NCBI GenBank assembly: GCA_948567375.1
Contig: OX419759.1
Coordinates: 59,187,493-59,251,492, forward strand
DNA length: 64,000 bases
Reading direction: 5' to 3'
DNA from: Lunularia cruciata
Lineage: Eukaryota > Streptophyta > Marchantiopsida > Lunulariales > Lunulariaceae
Shown one piece after another: positions 45,478 through 56,287 of this stretch. How positions within the stretch are numbered: the first letter of the stretch is position 1; each line of letters starts with the position of its first letter. Made by a program: the position numbers and the translations under genes. Under the pieces are notes generated by a model. It had not been told where the DNA came from, did not search any database, and was given only the letters and a program-made list of their open reading frames with translations.

Positions 45478-46800
45478 AGTACAAGGTATGCAACAAAATA
45501 TCATTATCTGCATGCTCCATAGTGTCTTGATGGGCTGGACCCGGAGCAAAGGGCAGTCTTTCTTAGGAAAATGGAGCCATATCAGCTTAAACACAACATT
45601 TTATTCAAGATGGGCAAAGACAAAGTACTTTGGTGATGCTTGGAGTCATACAAGGTTGGAGGAGTAATTGAGTCTTTACACTCCAAAGCATCAGGCGGAC
45701 ACTATGCCATGAAGAATATTGTAAAGAAGATTCTTTCCTCAGGGTATTGGTGGCCTATGATGTATAAAGACACACATGCCCATATCTGAAGCTGTGACGC
45801 TTGTTAGAGAATAGGAAAGCCAATGGCTACTTCCTAATGGCCTTTGAGACCAATTTTACCATTGGCTCCAGTTGAGAAATGGGGAATTGATACAACCGGT
45901 ATTGATACAACCGATAATCCAAGTCACAAGAAAATGATACATCTTGGTTTGCACTGACTATGCTACCAAGATGGTCAAAGTTGAAGCAACTTGCAAAGAT
46001 GATGCAAAAATAGTGTCAGAATTTTTCTTTTGAAATATCATCTTCCAATATGGATGTCCTTTGGAATTGGTCAGTGACAGAGGGACACATTTCTTGAACT
46101 CTGTAATGGAGGCATTATCTAAGTACTTTCAGATTAAACATTGGAAGACGACTCCTTATAATCCCAAAGCAAATGGCCTAATGGAGAAGGCAAATGGGTT
46201 ACTCTATAAAATTCTTAATAAGGTGACTATCAATTATGCTTATGACTGAGATACAAAGTTACCAACCATGTTGTGGGCATATCAAACAACAAAAAATATC
46301 ACAACCAAGCAAACTCCATACTTCTTGATATACAGCTTGCACCTCATCCTACCAGTTGAATTTGAAGTACCAATGTACCAGATTTTGTGTGAGGAATGGT
46401 TGTTAGAAGAAGAAAGTCAAGATCTTTGGATCCATCAACTTATGTGGTTAGAAGAGAAAAGAGATGATGCAATGCAAACCATGAAAGAAGTACAAGAACA
46501 AAGGAAAGTCAGGCATGATAAGCACATCAAGCTTGTGACTGTTTGCAAAGGAATTTGGATTTTTTATACGACAATTGCCAAATATCTTTTCACGGCAAAC
46601 TGCATGTGAGATGGATAGGCCCCTATCAAGTCTTTCATCTTTATGACAATGGGTCCATTCAACTTGCAAACTTGGAGGGACAACCCTTTGACACTTGAGT
46701 GAACGGGTGGAGACTTCAGAAATATTGGACAATAGACTTGGAGGTCTCTAAGACACCCAAGGTCTCTATTTGTAAGGATGCTCACATTTGAGGGAGGGGG
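45478..46800 (+). pseudogene. integrase (E2)
   Basis: Zinc-binding piece SGGHYAMKNIVKKILSSGYWWP and a C-x2-C remnant (about 45690-45810), core with EKWGIDTTG, LVSDRGTHF (46057-46085) and NGLMEKANG (about 46170-46195): D, D and E are all retained, unlike E1 and E3. The C-terminal block RWIGPYQVFHL follows at about 46610-46640. Frameshifts and stops inactivate it. No chromodomain seen. Confidence 0.85.
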
Positions 46801-46802
46801 TA
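46790..46802 (+). promoter_or_regulatory. polypurine tract (E2)
   Basis: gagggagggggta directly before TGTGGTACCC, the first bases of the 3' LTR. Primes plus-strand DNA synthesis. Confidence 0.85.
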
Positions 46803-49800
46803 TGTGGTACCCATATTTTTGTTCTTTTCTTATTTTTGGAAGAAGTGTACAAATGAAGTCATATTGCGCTTGTATGGCATCATAAGGCAAAGAATGGTGT
46901 CTTCAGGTTGTAACCCAAGGTAAGTGACTTTGTGTTAGAAGACAAAGTACTTGGATTGGTCCTGCTAGCATTCAACCCAAAGTAAGGAGACTTTGGGTCG
47001 GAGTGCCCAACCCGAGGTGAGGACAATGTAACAACTTTCCTTCAAGGTTGAACATTCAAGAAGGTACCACAAAAAAATACAGCTGGCCTAAGGGCAGGGG
47101 GAAAATTGATAGTGATAGGAGCATGCATGAGGTGTGATTTCTTGGTAGAAAACTCAAAGTGAAGAAAGATGGAGGAGGCGCGCCACTTTAAGATTTGGGA
47201 TAGAGACGAAGAGATGACAAGTAATTTTCCATCACCATTAAGAAGTTGTCCTAAGGGAGATTGTGGAAAAGAGAGTGTAGTAAGAGACACACTGGTGCAT
47301 TGAGAGGAAGTCAAGAGAGTTAGTTTGGGAGTCAATCGGAAGATTAGTCACCCACTCATAGTGGAAGAGAGCAAGATGGGAGTTGGAAAGAACTTGGAAT
47401 TCATAGTGTGAAATCATGCAATTTGGCAATTAGATGTGATTGCAAGAATCAAAGTCTTCATCAGACTTTGGATCACTTTTTTGGCATGGACCTGCAACCT
47501 TAGTTTTCCAAGTTTCATGACCAAGATCATCAAGAGTAAATGTCTGAAATGGATCCGAGGCAAAGGGTAAGAGAGGAAATTTGGCTTGATGGACAGAGTT
47601 GGATTGGAGGTTAGTACTCGGAAGAGAGGTGGGTGATGAGCAAGGAACCACATTCTTGGGGAAAGGAGAAGTAGCTGAGGAAACCCAAGAAGTGCTAGAA
47701 GCCTTTTCTCAAAGAGCACAAAGAATGGTTATAAAGTTGAGAGTTACAAGGACCCTATGAAGATAGGCATCATAGGAGCAATGATGGCTATCTTCAAGCT
47801 AGAGCAAACCACTTATGTGATGAAACATGAAGCGGTGTTCTTCTTTAAGATGTTTGTAGGGGAACCAATTAATTGGGCAAATCTTTTCTATCAAGACAAA
47901 TGGTGTGGAACTTGCGGGACAAGTCGTCTCCGCACTACATTGTGCCATTTGCAGCACTACTTGGGACTGAATTTGTTGAAAGTGGTAGAAAGATACAAGA
48001 TGGTGTTGCACTTCCATCTTGACTTGAGAAGAGATGCTGATGTGGAGGAGCAGCAATACATTGTGCAAATCAGAAGTAGTGATGAGTACTATGCGCCCTA
48101 GATGGGGCAGAGCGTGCATTTGGGGTTGAATACTCCAAAGTCAAAGAAGAGGAGTCAAAGAGGAGAAGAAGAAGTAGCAGCATGAGACCTCAGAAGGTCA
48201 GAAAAATAAACCCAAGGAAGGACCTGGTGGTGATTGCATTGTCGGGAGAAGAATCAAAGGAGGAAGCCGAGTACAAGTCAAAAGACTCGGAGAAGGAGGA
48301 AGAACCTGAACTCATGTTGCAAAGTGGTGAAGCAAGTAGTGAGAGTGAAAATGGAGTGGAGATGCAGCTTGTACTAGAGGATGAAGAAGGAAAGATGGAG
48401 ATGGTAGAAGAAGGAAACCCGAGTCAAGACGATGAAGTTCCAGAGAAAGAGAAGAAGAAGGTGACCATTAAGAGAGGTGTCTGTTCTAGATGGAAGGTGA
48501 TGTGTGAGGCGAGGCCAAGTAGAAGAAGAGAAGTGGAGAGTGGAAGTTCGGGAAGTGAAGAATTCATCCCAATCAGGCGGCTATGGCTAAGAAGAAGAGT
48601 GTCAAGTGACAAAGAAGTGAAGAAAGAGAAAAGCCCACAAGCTGAGGTAAGCCAGAGTGGAGGAGTGGAGTATCTACAAGAGGTTGTATGCCCATTGCTG
48701 ATGAAGTTGGAGGAAAAGAAGAAAGAGATGCAACTGGAGCATCCAGAGGTAAAGACTGTGTTGCAAATATTGGTAAGGTTAGAAGAAAAGAACGTGGAGA
48801 TGAAGAAGATCATAACTTGAAGAGAGGAGCAAAAGGAAATACTATGAGTAGATGCAGTAGTATAGAACCAAGTAATTGAGAATCTAAACAGAGAAGTGGG
48901 AAATAAAGAATTAATAATAGAGCAAGATGTCATAGCAAGAGAAAGACAAATAGCTTAGTATGAAATTTTGAACTAGCAATTTGTTGATTCACGATTAGAA
49001 ATCATTCATGCTATAGCAAGAGTAGCAGAGAAAGAGCAAGAGCTCAATAGAGTGATGGAGAGTGTAGAAAAGAAGAAGCAACTCTGGCAAAGAGAGCTAA
49101 CAGTGAGATATAAAGAGGAAGAGAGGTTAAGAGAGTTACTTTGTAATCTAGAAGAGAATATTTTCCAAAAGGAGAAGGAGAAGGAGACGATGAAAGCTGA
49201 ATTTGAGGCAAAACTGGCAATGTATAGGGAAGATTGGCAGGTGGATCAAGAACAAGAGAGAAGGATAAGGCTTGAGCCACTGAAGGAGATTGTAATCAAG
49301 AGGAACATGATGTTGAGTACAGAAGCCAATGTGCGGATTGAAAAAATGAGATTAAACAAGTTAAGATTGTTGGTGCAAGAGACAAGGAGGAGAAATGCAA
49401 ATGATAAAGATTTGAATGCTTTGCTGATTAGTCTCAAAACTTGTGTAGATAGGAAGATATTGGAAGTGGAAGACAATATCACAGATTAGATTGGATTTAG
49501 TCAAGTTAGAGATAGATAAACTTTGGAAGGATGTAAGAGCAAAGCCTAAAGTCGATGAGATAGGAGTATAAATATCTCAAAGTTACCATTGGAGATATTA
49601 GAGAAGAGTGGGTTGGGAGATCAAGAGTTAGGAAGGTTACCCATGGCGGGAATTGTAGATCAAGAAGAAGAAGTGTTAGAATTAGTAGAGGAGTAAGTAG
49701 TTGTGAAACACAAGGATAGAGTAGTATGTGAAATTACTTTGAGATTAGGTTTGGAAGCCGAGGAAGAGGTAGACATTAGATTGGAGTAGTAACAATTTTG

Positions 49801-50585
49801 AGATTTGAAGAGGCAAATATGAAGAGGTGCATTATCATGTTGGATCTATAGGTAGGAAGAGTTGTTAAGAAAGGGTATAGTTGTTAGTAACTATCGAGTG
49901 CTCTGCTATTTGAAGGTGGCATTTGTAGTATGTTGTTATTCAGTGCTCATGATTTTTGAGAATAGATAAAGCAAAGTGCTGATTTTAGTGCTCGTCGCTT
50001 GAGCTTGATTTCGAGTATCAACATTGTGTGTGTGTTTGTGAGTATGTGAAGTTTTTGAAGTGCAAAATTAGTGTGCTTGTTGGATGTTGGATTCCGCAAC
50101 CTTGATCTTCATTCTGTGTGTTTGACCTTGAATAAAGTGCAATCAGAGCAATGCCTTGACAGATCTGAGAGGAATTGTAGTGTTGGTAGTATTTTGCAAT
50201 TGTGAGTGCAATGTAGTGTTGATATGAAGCAATTTCAATTGAGGAAGTTATGCCTTCAGTGGAGGGGTGGAACACAATTCTGAGGCAAAGTCATTTTGCA
50301 TTGAAGTCCTATTTTTGGGAGAGATTGAATCATCACAATCAAGATTGTCTGGAAAGATTTGATGGAATTGTGATTGAGTGTGACAGCTTATTGTGACAAG
50401 ACTATGAGTCAGTGCTTGTTACCCTTTTCTTGGTGTGGTTTCTACTTGGGAGATTAAAGATGCAACCAAGAGGAACTACTTGTTATTGTTTGACTTTGTA
50501 TTTGACCAATTTTAAATTGTATCTCTACATGAACAAACTTTACTTACCTGATTTCCACAAAAGTGATATTTGCCAGGTTGTCACA
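46803..50585 (+). repeat. 3' LTR of E2 (full length, 3.78 kb)
   Basis: Starts TGTGGTACCC, ends GGTTGTCACA. The longest of the three family LTRs here and the only one with the whole coding region. The other two (38163-40620 and 32194-34972 reversed) have different internal deletions. Confidence 0.9.
47757..49490 (+). pseudogene. reading frames inside the E2 3' LTR (unknown protein)
   Basis: Three consecutive pieces in LTR sense. 47757-48101: a region with GEPINWANLFYQDKWCGTCG and YLGLNLLKVVERYKM, unrecognised. 48182-48820: acidic (EESKEEAEYKSKDSEKEEE), then basic (RPSRRREVES, RRLWLRRRV), then GVEYLQEVVCPLLMKLEEKKKEM. 49052-49489: Glu/Lys/Arg coiled coil ending DLNALLISLKTCVDRKILEVEDNI. The 48182 and solo-LTR frames both stop at a TGA at the same place, after the peptide IIT or SIT. 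No known domain. Conservation of protein sequence between LTR copies suggests it once was translated. Confidence 0.6.
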
Positions 50586-50590
50586 CACAT

Positions 50591-51480
50591 CATCTCAAAG
50601 GATGGAATAGCAATTGATCTTGAGAAGGTAAGGAAAATCTCAAACCTTCCATTCACTTCAAGCTTGACAAAGTTACGCCAATTCTTGGAGATGGTTGGTA
50701 CTATAGGAGGTTCATCCTCTCATTTTCAGCAAGGCTTATGCATTGACCATCTGCATGAAGAAGAGTGTAGATTACATGGTGAGTTTGGAAGACACGGAGG
50801 CTCTCAAAGCTTTTGAGGAGCTCAAGCAATCCCTTGTTGTAGCTCCAATTCTTGCTAAACATGATAGGAGTAAGCCTTTCATCCTCTACACTGATGCTTC
50901 TAATGTAGCTATAGGATGCACTCTTAGTCAATAAGACCAAGATGGGCATGATCATCCAATAGCTTATGCTAGTAGGTAGATGGCTTTAGCAAAAAAGAAC
51001 TATTTTGTCATAGAGAGAGAAGAGTTGGGGGTGATCTTTGGTCTTAAGAAGTTTAGACACTATTTGGTTGGAAGGGAGCCACCATTTTCACAAAACAAAA
51101 GGCTTTGAAGTACGTCTTCAACAAGCTTCATGTGGAAGGGAGACAAGCAAGGTGGATGATACTCTTGTCTGAGTATGACTAGACCATTCAGGATAGGCTA
51201 GGGAAGAAATATGCAAATGCAGATTTGTTATTTAGGACATATGATCATGATGGAGATGAGCTAGTGTATGATTCCTTCTTGGATGAGGAGCTCAGGACAA
51301 TCTTAGTCACTCAAGAGGTTCCAATGGAGTTCAAGGAGATTGTGGATTCTATGACAAGAGGTAACTATCCAGAAGGGATGCATGCTAAGGAGAAGAAGAC
51401 CCTTGCAGCAAGATCTAGACCTTACACAATGGTGGAAGATATTCTTTTTCACCACGGAGTGGATGGTCCACTTCAAAGAA
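50591..51480 (+). pseudogene. RT end and RNase H (E1, after E2)
   Basis: Resumes E1 RT: ISKDGIAIDLEKVRKISNLPFTSSLTKLRQFLEMVG, then RNase H with LVVAPILAKHDRSKPFILYTDASNVAIGCTLSQ (50830-50934), KFRHYL-like and KKYANADLLFR (about 51205-51240), followed by the RNase H-integrase linker DGDELVYDSFLDEELRTILVTQEVPMEFKE. Stops at 50932 and elsewhere. Confidence 0.85.
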
Positions 51481-52580
51481 CAATGGGTAAGGAAAAGTCT
51501 ATCCTACTCATAAAGGAGTTCCATGAAGTTTTAGTGTATGGAAGACACTTTGTAGGAAAAGTGATTGCTTTCAAGATTCTAGACGCAAGTTACCATTCGA
51601 GAGGGATTTTCAAGGATTGTCTTGATTATTGCAAAACTTGTCATGTTTGTCAAGCTTTTACTAGAAAGTCTACTTACACCACTTAAATCACTTAAATCAA
51701 TTCCATTGCTAGGACCTTTTGAGAAGTGGGGAATTGATTTTGTAGGTTCTCTTAATAGAACCCCAAGGAACAATCAATACATTGTGGTAGTTATTGATTA
51801 CCTTACCAAGTGGGTTGAGTTTAGATCACTGAGGGACAAGAATCAACATGAAGTCAATAAATTTCTTTATGAACGCATTAGGTTTGGATGCCCTTTGGAG
51901 TTGGTTTTTGATAGAGGAGAAGAGTTTACAAAAAGCATCACTATAGCTATGCTACAACATTTCTCTATCAAAAATAGAGTAACTACATCATATAAACTAA
52001 ATTCTAATGGCTTGGTAAAGAGAACCAATCAGACCTTGTGGATGATGTTGGCCAAAGATGTAGAAATGGAGGGGGCTAAACATAATTGGGACAAGAGGAT
52101 TTATGCAATTTTGTGGGAGTATAGAACAACCATGAAAACTTCCATTGGATATTCTCCATTTCAATTGGTATATGGTATTGAGTCTACCTTACCTATTTAC
52201 TTTGATCTTCCTTACTTCCAAAGTATTCATAGGAGATTGAAGAAAGCACAAGGAGGTGAAGCAAAGAAGTCAATGAAAGATCAACTCATGGAATTGGAAG
52301 AGGCAAGAGAAGTTGTTATGGTTAGAGTGGAGCAAGCCCAAAGGAAACAAATGGAGAGCTATGACAAGAGGCAAGGCAAGAAGAAGGCAGAGCCTTTCAA
52401 AGAAGGTGATTGGGTAAGGTTGTTTGATTCCATTCAATTCAAGAGAGTACAAAAGAAGTTTTTGCTTAAGTATTTTGGACCTTTCATAGTGGAGAAGATG
52501 TGGGGAAATTACACTTATGATCTCAGGGAGTGGGGAGAAGACACTTTGATAGGATTAACCATGATAAATTGAAAATGTAT
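51481..52580 (+). pseudogene. integrase (E1)
   Basis: Zinc-binding part: EFHEVLVYGRHFVGKVIAFKIL, YHSRGIFKDCLDYCKTCHVCQAF (His/His/Cys/Cys partly altered). Core: EKWGIDFVGSLN, LVFDRGEEF, then NSNGLVKRTNQT where the catalytic Glu should be (about 52000-52035): Lys in its place, as in E3. C-terminal block KEGDWVRLFDSIQFKRVQKKFLLKYFGPFIVEKMW ends near 52572. The 316-codon frame 51622-52572 is the longest intact piece of E1. Confidence 0.88.
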
Positions 52581-52638
52581 CCTAGAAGGTAGAGAGATCT
52601 TCACTCTAAGCAAAAGTGAAAACTTAGTCTGGAGTAAA

Positions 52639-53321
52639 TATAACACCCATTTATGCATGTATGTACTATTGTGATATTTAGTTTGGTACAATTAGTACTT
52701 GGGAGATATTATTTATATAGAGATAAAGTATGGTTCTACATTAGTTATGATAAGCTAAAGTTACTCAGAGCTGAGATAGAGGAGAACTTACTTTAGAGAA
52801 AGTATGAGCACTACTATTTTGGATTCTAGTGTATTGACTTGTTATTATTCCTAGGTGTTTGGGTTTGAGGAAAGAGTTGAGAACTCTTGGACCCACAAGC
52901 CTTTTTGTTTTGGATTCTTCTATAGTCCAAGGATAGCCCATGTGAAGGAATCCTTGACTGAGTGGTTGGGTCAAGATAAGACTACATGCTTAGGAGAATA
53001 TTCTTATGAGTATGGATATTCCTTTAGCTTTTTGAATTTATTTGACTTTTAGCCTAATATCTTGAGTTAGTCCAGTAATTAGTAACTTTGGTGTGTAACT
53101 ATTTCACAAGTATATTAACAAGGAGTGAGGAGGTACTCATCATCCTTTCATTTGCAACTACCTCTCTCTCATTGAGTTCTCTAATGAGCAATGTCTCGAA
53201 TCATGGAGTGTTAGCTTGGAGGAGTATGATGGAGTTGGTTCCTTGCCTTCTTAGTCTATGGTGCGCTACCAAAATAACCATCAGAGGTTCATCCTAAGTG
53301 AGAGATAGATAGGCTCACAAT
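52639..53321 (+). repeat. 3' LTR of E1
   Basis: 683 bp, TATAACACCC to GGCTCACA. Preceded by the weak purine run ggagtaaa. The following sequence at 53322 is the RT gene of E0. Confidence 0.9.
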
Positions 53322-54375
53322 CCTATTATAGACTAAGATGTCATCTAGGAAATTGATAACAGATTTATCCAAGTATGGATGAAATGTGTCATTCATCAAA
53401 CTTATAAAAGTGGCTGGTCCATTGTGAGGCCAAACAACATTACTAGGTACTTAAAGCAACCATATCTTATTTGCAAGGCAGTTATGTGTATGTCTTCCTC
53501 CACAATCTAGATTTGGTTGTAACCGCTTTGCAAATCAAGTTTGGTGAAGTGTTTTCCCATTGAGTTGATTGAACAAGTCATCCATGCGGGGGTAAGAGGT
53601 AATTTTTTCTTCAATATTTGTTGATTTAGGACATAGTTGTCAATGCACATGCATATGATACCATCCTTCTTCTTCACAAAGAAGACAAGAGCTCCAAGTG
53701 ATATATTGGGTTGGATAAACCCTTTCTAGAACATATCCTTGATTTGAGCCTTACATTCATCCAACTCATGACGTGATAGGCATTATGGGGCCTTACAAAG
53801 ATTTTTCTTCCTAGGAATTATCTCAATTTTATGATCTACTCTCCTTTTTGATGGTAATCCTAAAAGTAAGTCATCTCAGAAGATATCTTGAAACTCATTG
53901 ACCACATCTTTCAATTTCTCAAGGATTTGTCCGTTGAGTTATGCACTTTGGACTTATCTTATTAGACCCATGAAACATCTATCTATCTTACAAATAGCTA
54001 TTGTCCCTATAACATAGAGAAGCAAGTCTTGCTTGTGTTATTTTTCTTTAATCTCAATGATGTTCTATTGGCAAGTTCTCACCACTTTCTTCTTCCAATC
54101 AACCGTGGAGTTAGAGTGCTCCATCAATGGCATACCTAAGATTACATCATAACAAGCTAATTGTATCACTTGCCACTCAATTTCTTCTTGATACTCTCCT
54201 ATAGAGAGTGTTACCTTTCTAGGAAATTACTCATCTTCTTTCTCTACCCATTAGATAATTCTACTTCTTCATTCTCATCTTTCCCTAGATCCATCCCCAT
54301 CCTTATTGCAATGGAGAAAATTAAGAAATTCTTTGTTGCTCCAAGATCTATCAATGCTCTCACTTTATTGACTTT
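53322..54375 (-). pseudogene. RT and protease of E0, right part
   Basis: Minus strand from about 54375: protease with RALIDLGATKNFL (about 54365-54320, Leu after Asp) and LACYDVILGMPLMEH (about 54155-54110), a linker, then RT with QGFIQPN and APVFFVKKKDG-type remnants, MDDLFNQLNG-type, down to [25 protein letters not shown] reading up to 53322. Continues at 20988. The right end is cut by an LTR fragment at about 54376. Confidence 0.75.
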
Positions 54376-54652
54376 TTGACTTACTTGACTTTTAGCCTAG
54401 TAACTTGAGTTACTATGGTAAATAGTACCTTCAATCCATAAATATTTTACAAGTATACAAACAAGGGATGAGGAAGTACTCATCATCCTTTCATTTGCAA
54501 CTATCTCTCTCTCATTGAGTTCTCTAGTGAGCAATGTCTTGAGTCTTAGAGTGTTAGCCTTGGAGGAGTATGATGGAGGTGGGGCTCTTTGCTTTCTTTT
54601 TCCATGGTGCACTACCATAGTAGCCATCATAGGTTCATCTTGAGTGAAAAAT
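54376..54652 (+). repeat. LTR fragment of the E1/E3/E4 family
   Basis: Matches the second half of the family LTR (for example 21385-21650), ending without the terminal GGCTCACA. The E4 LTR starts immediately after. This makes a partial tandem LTR at the broken end of E0. Confidence 0.8.
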
Positions 54653-55343
54653 TGTAACATCCATTTGTGCATGTGTGTGGTATTGTGATATTTAGCTTGG
54701 TATTACAAGTACTTGAGAGATATTATTTATATAGAGATAAAAGATGGTTCTACATTAGTCATGATTAGCTAGAGTTAGTCATAGCTAAGACAGAGGGGAC
54801 CTTACTTTAGAGGAAGTGGAAAAGATGAGCACCATTATTTTGGATTCTAGTGTGTTGATTTGGTATTATTCCTAGATGTTTGGCTTTGAGGAAAGAGTTG
54901 AGGACTCTTGGGCCCGGAAGCCTTTTTGTTTTGGATTCTTCTATAGTCCAAGGATAGCCCATATGAAGGAATCCTTGACTTAGTGATTGGGTCAAGATAA
55001 GATCACATGCTAGTGGAATATGCCTATATGAATGGATATTCCTTTATACTTTTTGACTTTACTTGACTTTTAGTCTAGTAACTTGAGTTACTACGGTAAT
55101 TAGTAACTTTGGTGCATAGATATTTCACAAGTATATAAACAAGGGGTGAGGAGGTACTCATCATCCTTTCATTTGCAATTATCTCTCTCTCATTGGGTTC
55201 TCTAGTGAGTAATGTCTTGAGTTTTGGAGTGTTAGCCTTGGAGGAGTATGATGGAGTTGGGGTTCCTTGCCTTCTTAGTCCATGGTGCACTACCATCATA
55301 GCCATTAGAGGTTCACCCTGAATGAGAGACATGCCAGCTCATA
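54653..55343 (+). repeat. 5' LTR of E4
   Basis: 691 bp, TGTAACATCC to GCTCATA (usual end GCTCACA). TATATAAA at 55132-55139. Primer-binding candidate TGGTTCCGTTGTCG from 55348. Confidence 0.9.
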
Positions 55344-55549
55344 GTTTTGGTTCCGTTGTCGAGACCTCTCTAAAAGGCAAGATAATGTTCCACTTACAAT
55401 TCTATATTAGATAGAAGGAAGCTATGAGAGCTCACTTGGAGAGAACTTTATGGGAAGAGAGGGCTGAACTTATGTTAGAGAATTTGGACCCATTTTTATA
55501 CCCTGTAGTTCATTATGATATCTTTGAGGTGATTTTGTATATCTTGTAC

Positions 55550-56239
55550 TGTGAGCCGGCTTGTCTCTCACTCAGGATGAGCCTCTGATGGCTATTATGG
55601 TAGCGCACCATAGACTAAGAAGGCAAAGAACCCCAACTCCATCATACTCCTCCAAGGCTAACACTCCAAGACTCAAGACATTGCTCACTAGAGAACTCAA
55701 TGAGAGAGAGATAGTTGCAAATGAAAGGATGATGAGTACCTCCTCACCCCTTGTTTATATACTTGTGAAATAGTTACGTACCAAAGTTACTAATTACCGT
55801 AGTAACTCAAGTTACTAGACTAAAAGTCAAGTAAAGTCAAAAAGTAGAAAGGAATATCCATTCACATGAGCATATTCCCCTAAGCATGTGGTCTTATCTT
55901 GACCCAACCACTAAGTCAAGGATTCCTTCACATGGGCTATCCTTGGACTAAAGAAGAATCCAAAACAAAAAGGCTTGCGGGCCCAAGAGTTCTCAACTCT
56001 TTCCTCAAAGCCAAACACCTAGGAATAATACCAAGTCAACACACTAAAATCCAAAATAGTGGTGCTCATCTTTTCTAATTTCTCTAAAGTAAAGTCCCCT
56101 CTATCTTAGCTATGACTAACTTTAGCTAACCATGACTAATATATAACCATCCTTTTTCTCTATAAATAATATCTCTTAAGTACTTGTAATACCAAGCTAA
56201 ATATCACAATACCACACACATGCACAAATGGGTGTTACA
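55550..56239 (-). repeat. 3' LTR of E3
   Basis: 690 bp; on the minus strand TGTAACACCC (56239) to GCCGGCTCACA (55550). Faces the E4 5' LTR (54653-55343) in inverted orientation across a 206-bp spacer. Confidence 0.92.
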
Positions 56240-56287
56240 TTTACCCCTTGACTAAGTTTTAACTTTGTCCTCAAAGTGAAGGTCTCT

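Larger units (their letters stand above)
38163..50585 (+). mobile_element. Ty3/gypsy element E2 with very long LTRs
   Basis: Flanked by a perfect 5-bp duplication CACAT (38158-38162 and 50586-50590) inside the RT gene of E1. Ends TGTGGTACCC...GTTGTCACA. 5' LTR 38163-40620 (2,458 bp), 3' LTR 46803-50585 (3,783 bp); the 5' copy lacks about 1.3 kb. Internal 6.2 kb holds gag with zinc knuckles, protease, RT, RNase H and integrase on the plus strand, all with stops or shifts. Confidence 0.92.
20989..53321 (+). mobile_element. Ty3/gypsy element E1, carrying three nested insertions
   Basis: 5' LTR 20989-21665 and 3' LTR 52639-53321 are clearly the same sequence. Both begin TATAAC where relatives begin TGTAAC. 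Gag, protease, RT, RNase H and integrase lie between them on the plus strand in Ty3/gypsy order. Element M is inserted in the leader, a solo LTR of the E2 family also in the leader, and E2 in the middle of RT. Without these E1 is about 7.3 kb. Compared with E3 it has lost about 0.5 kb between protease and RT. It lies in the RT gene of E0 with flanks GTCC/ATCC. Confidence 0.9.

Noticed and set aside
48424-48933. Minus-strand 169-codon Ser/Phe-rich frame
   Set aside because: Antisense of the acidic/coiled-coil frame of the E2 3' LTR; its composition follows from the Glu/Lys codons on the other strand.
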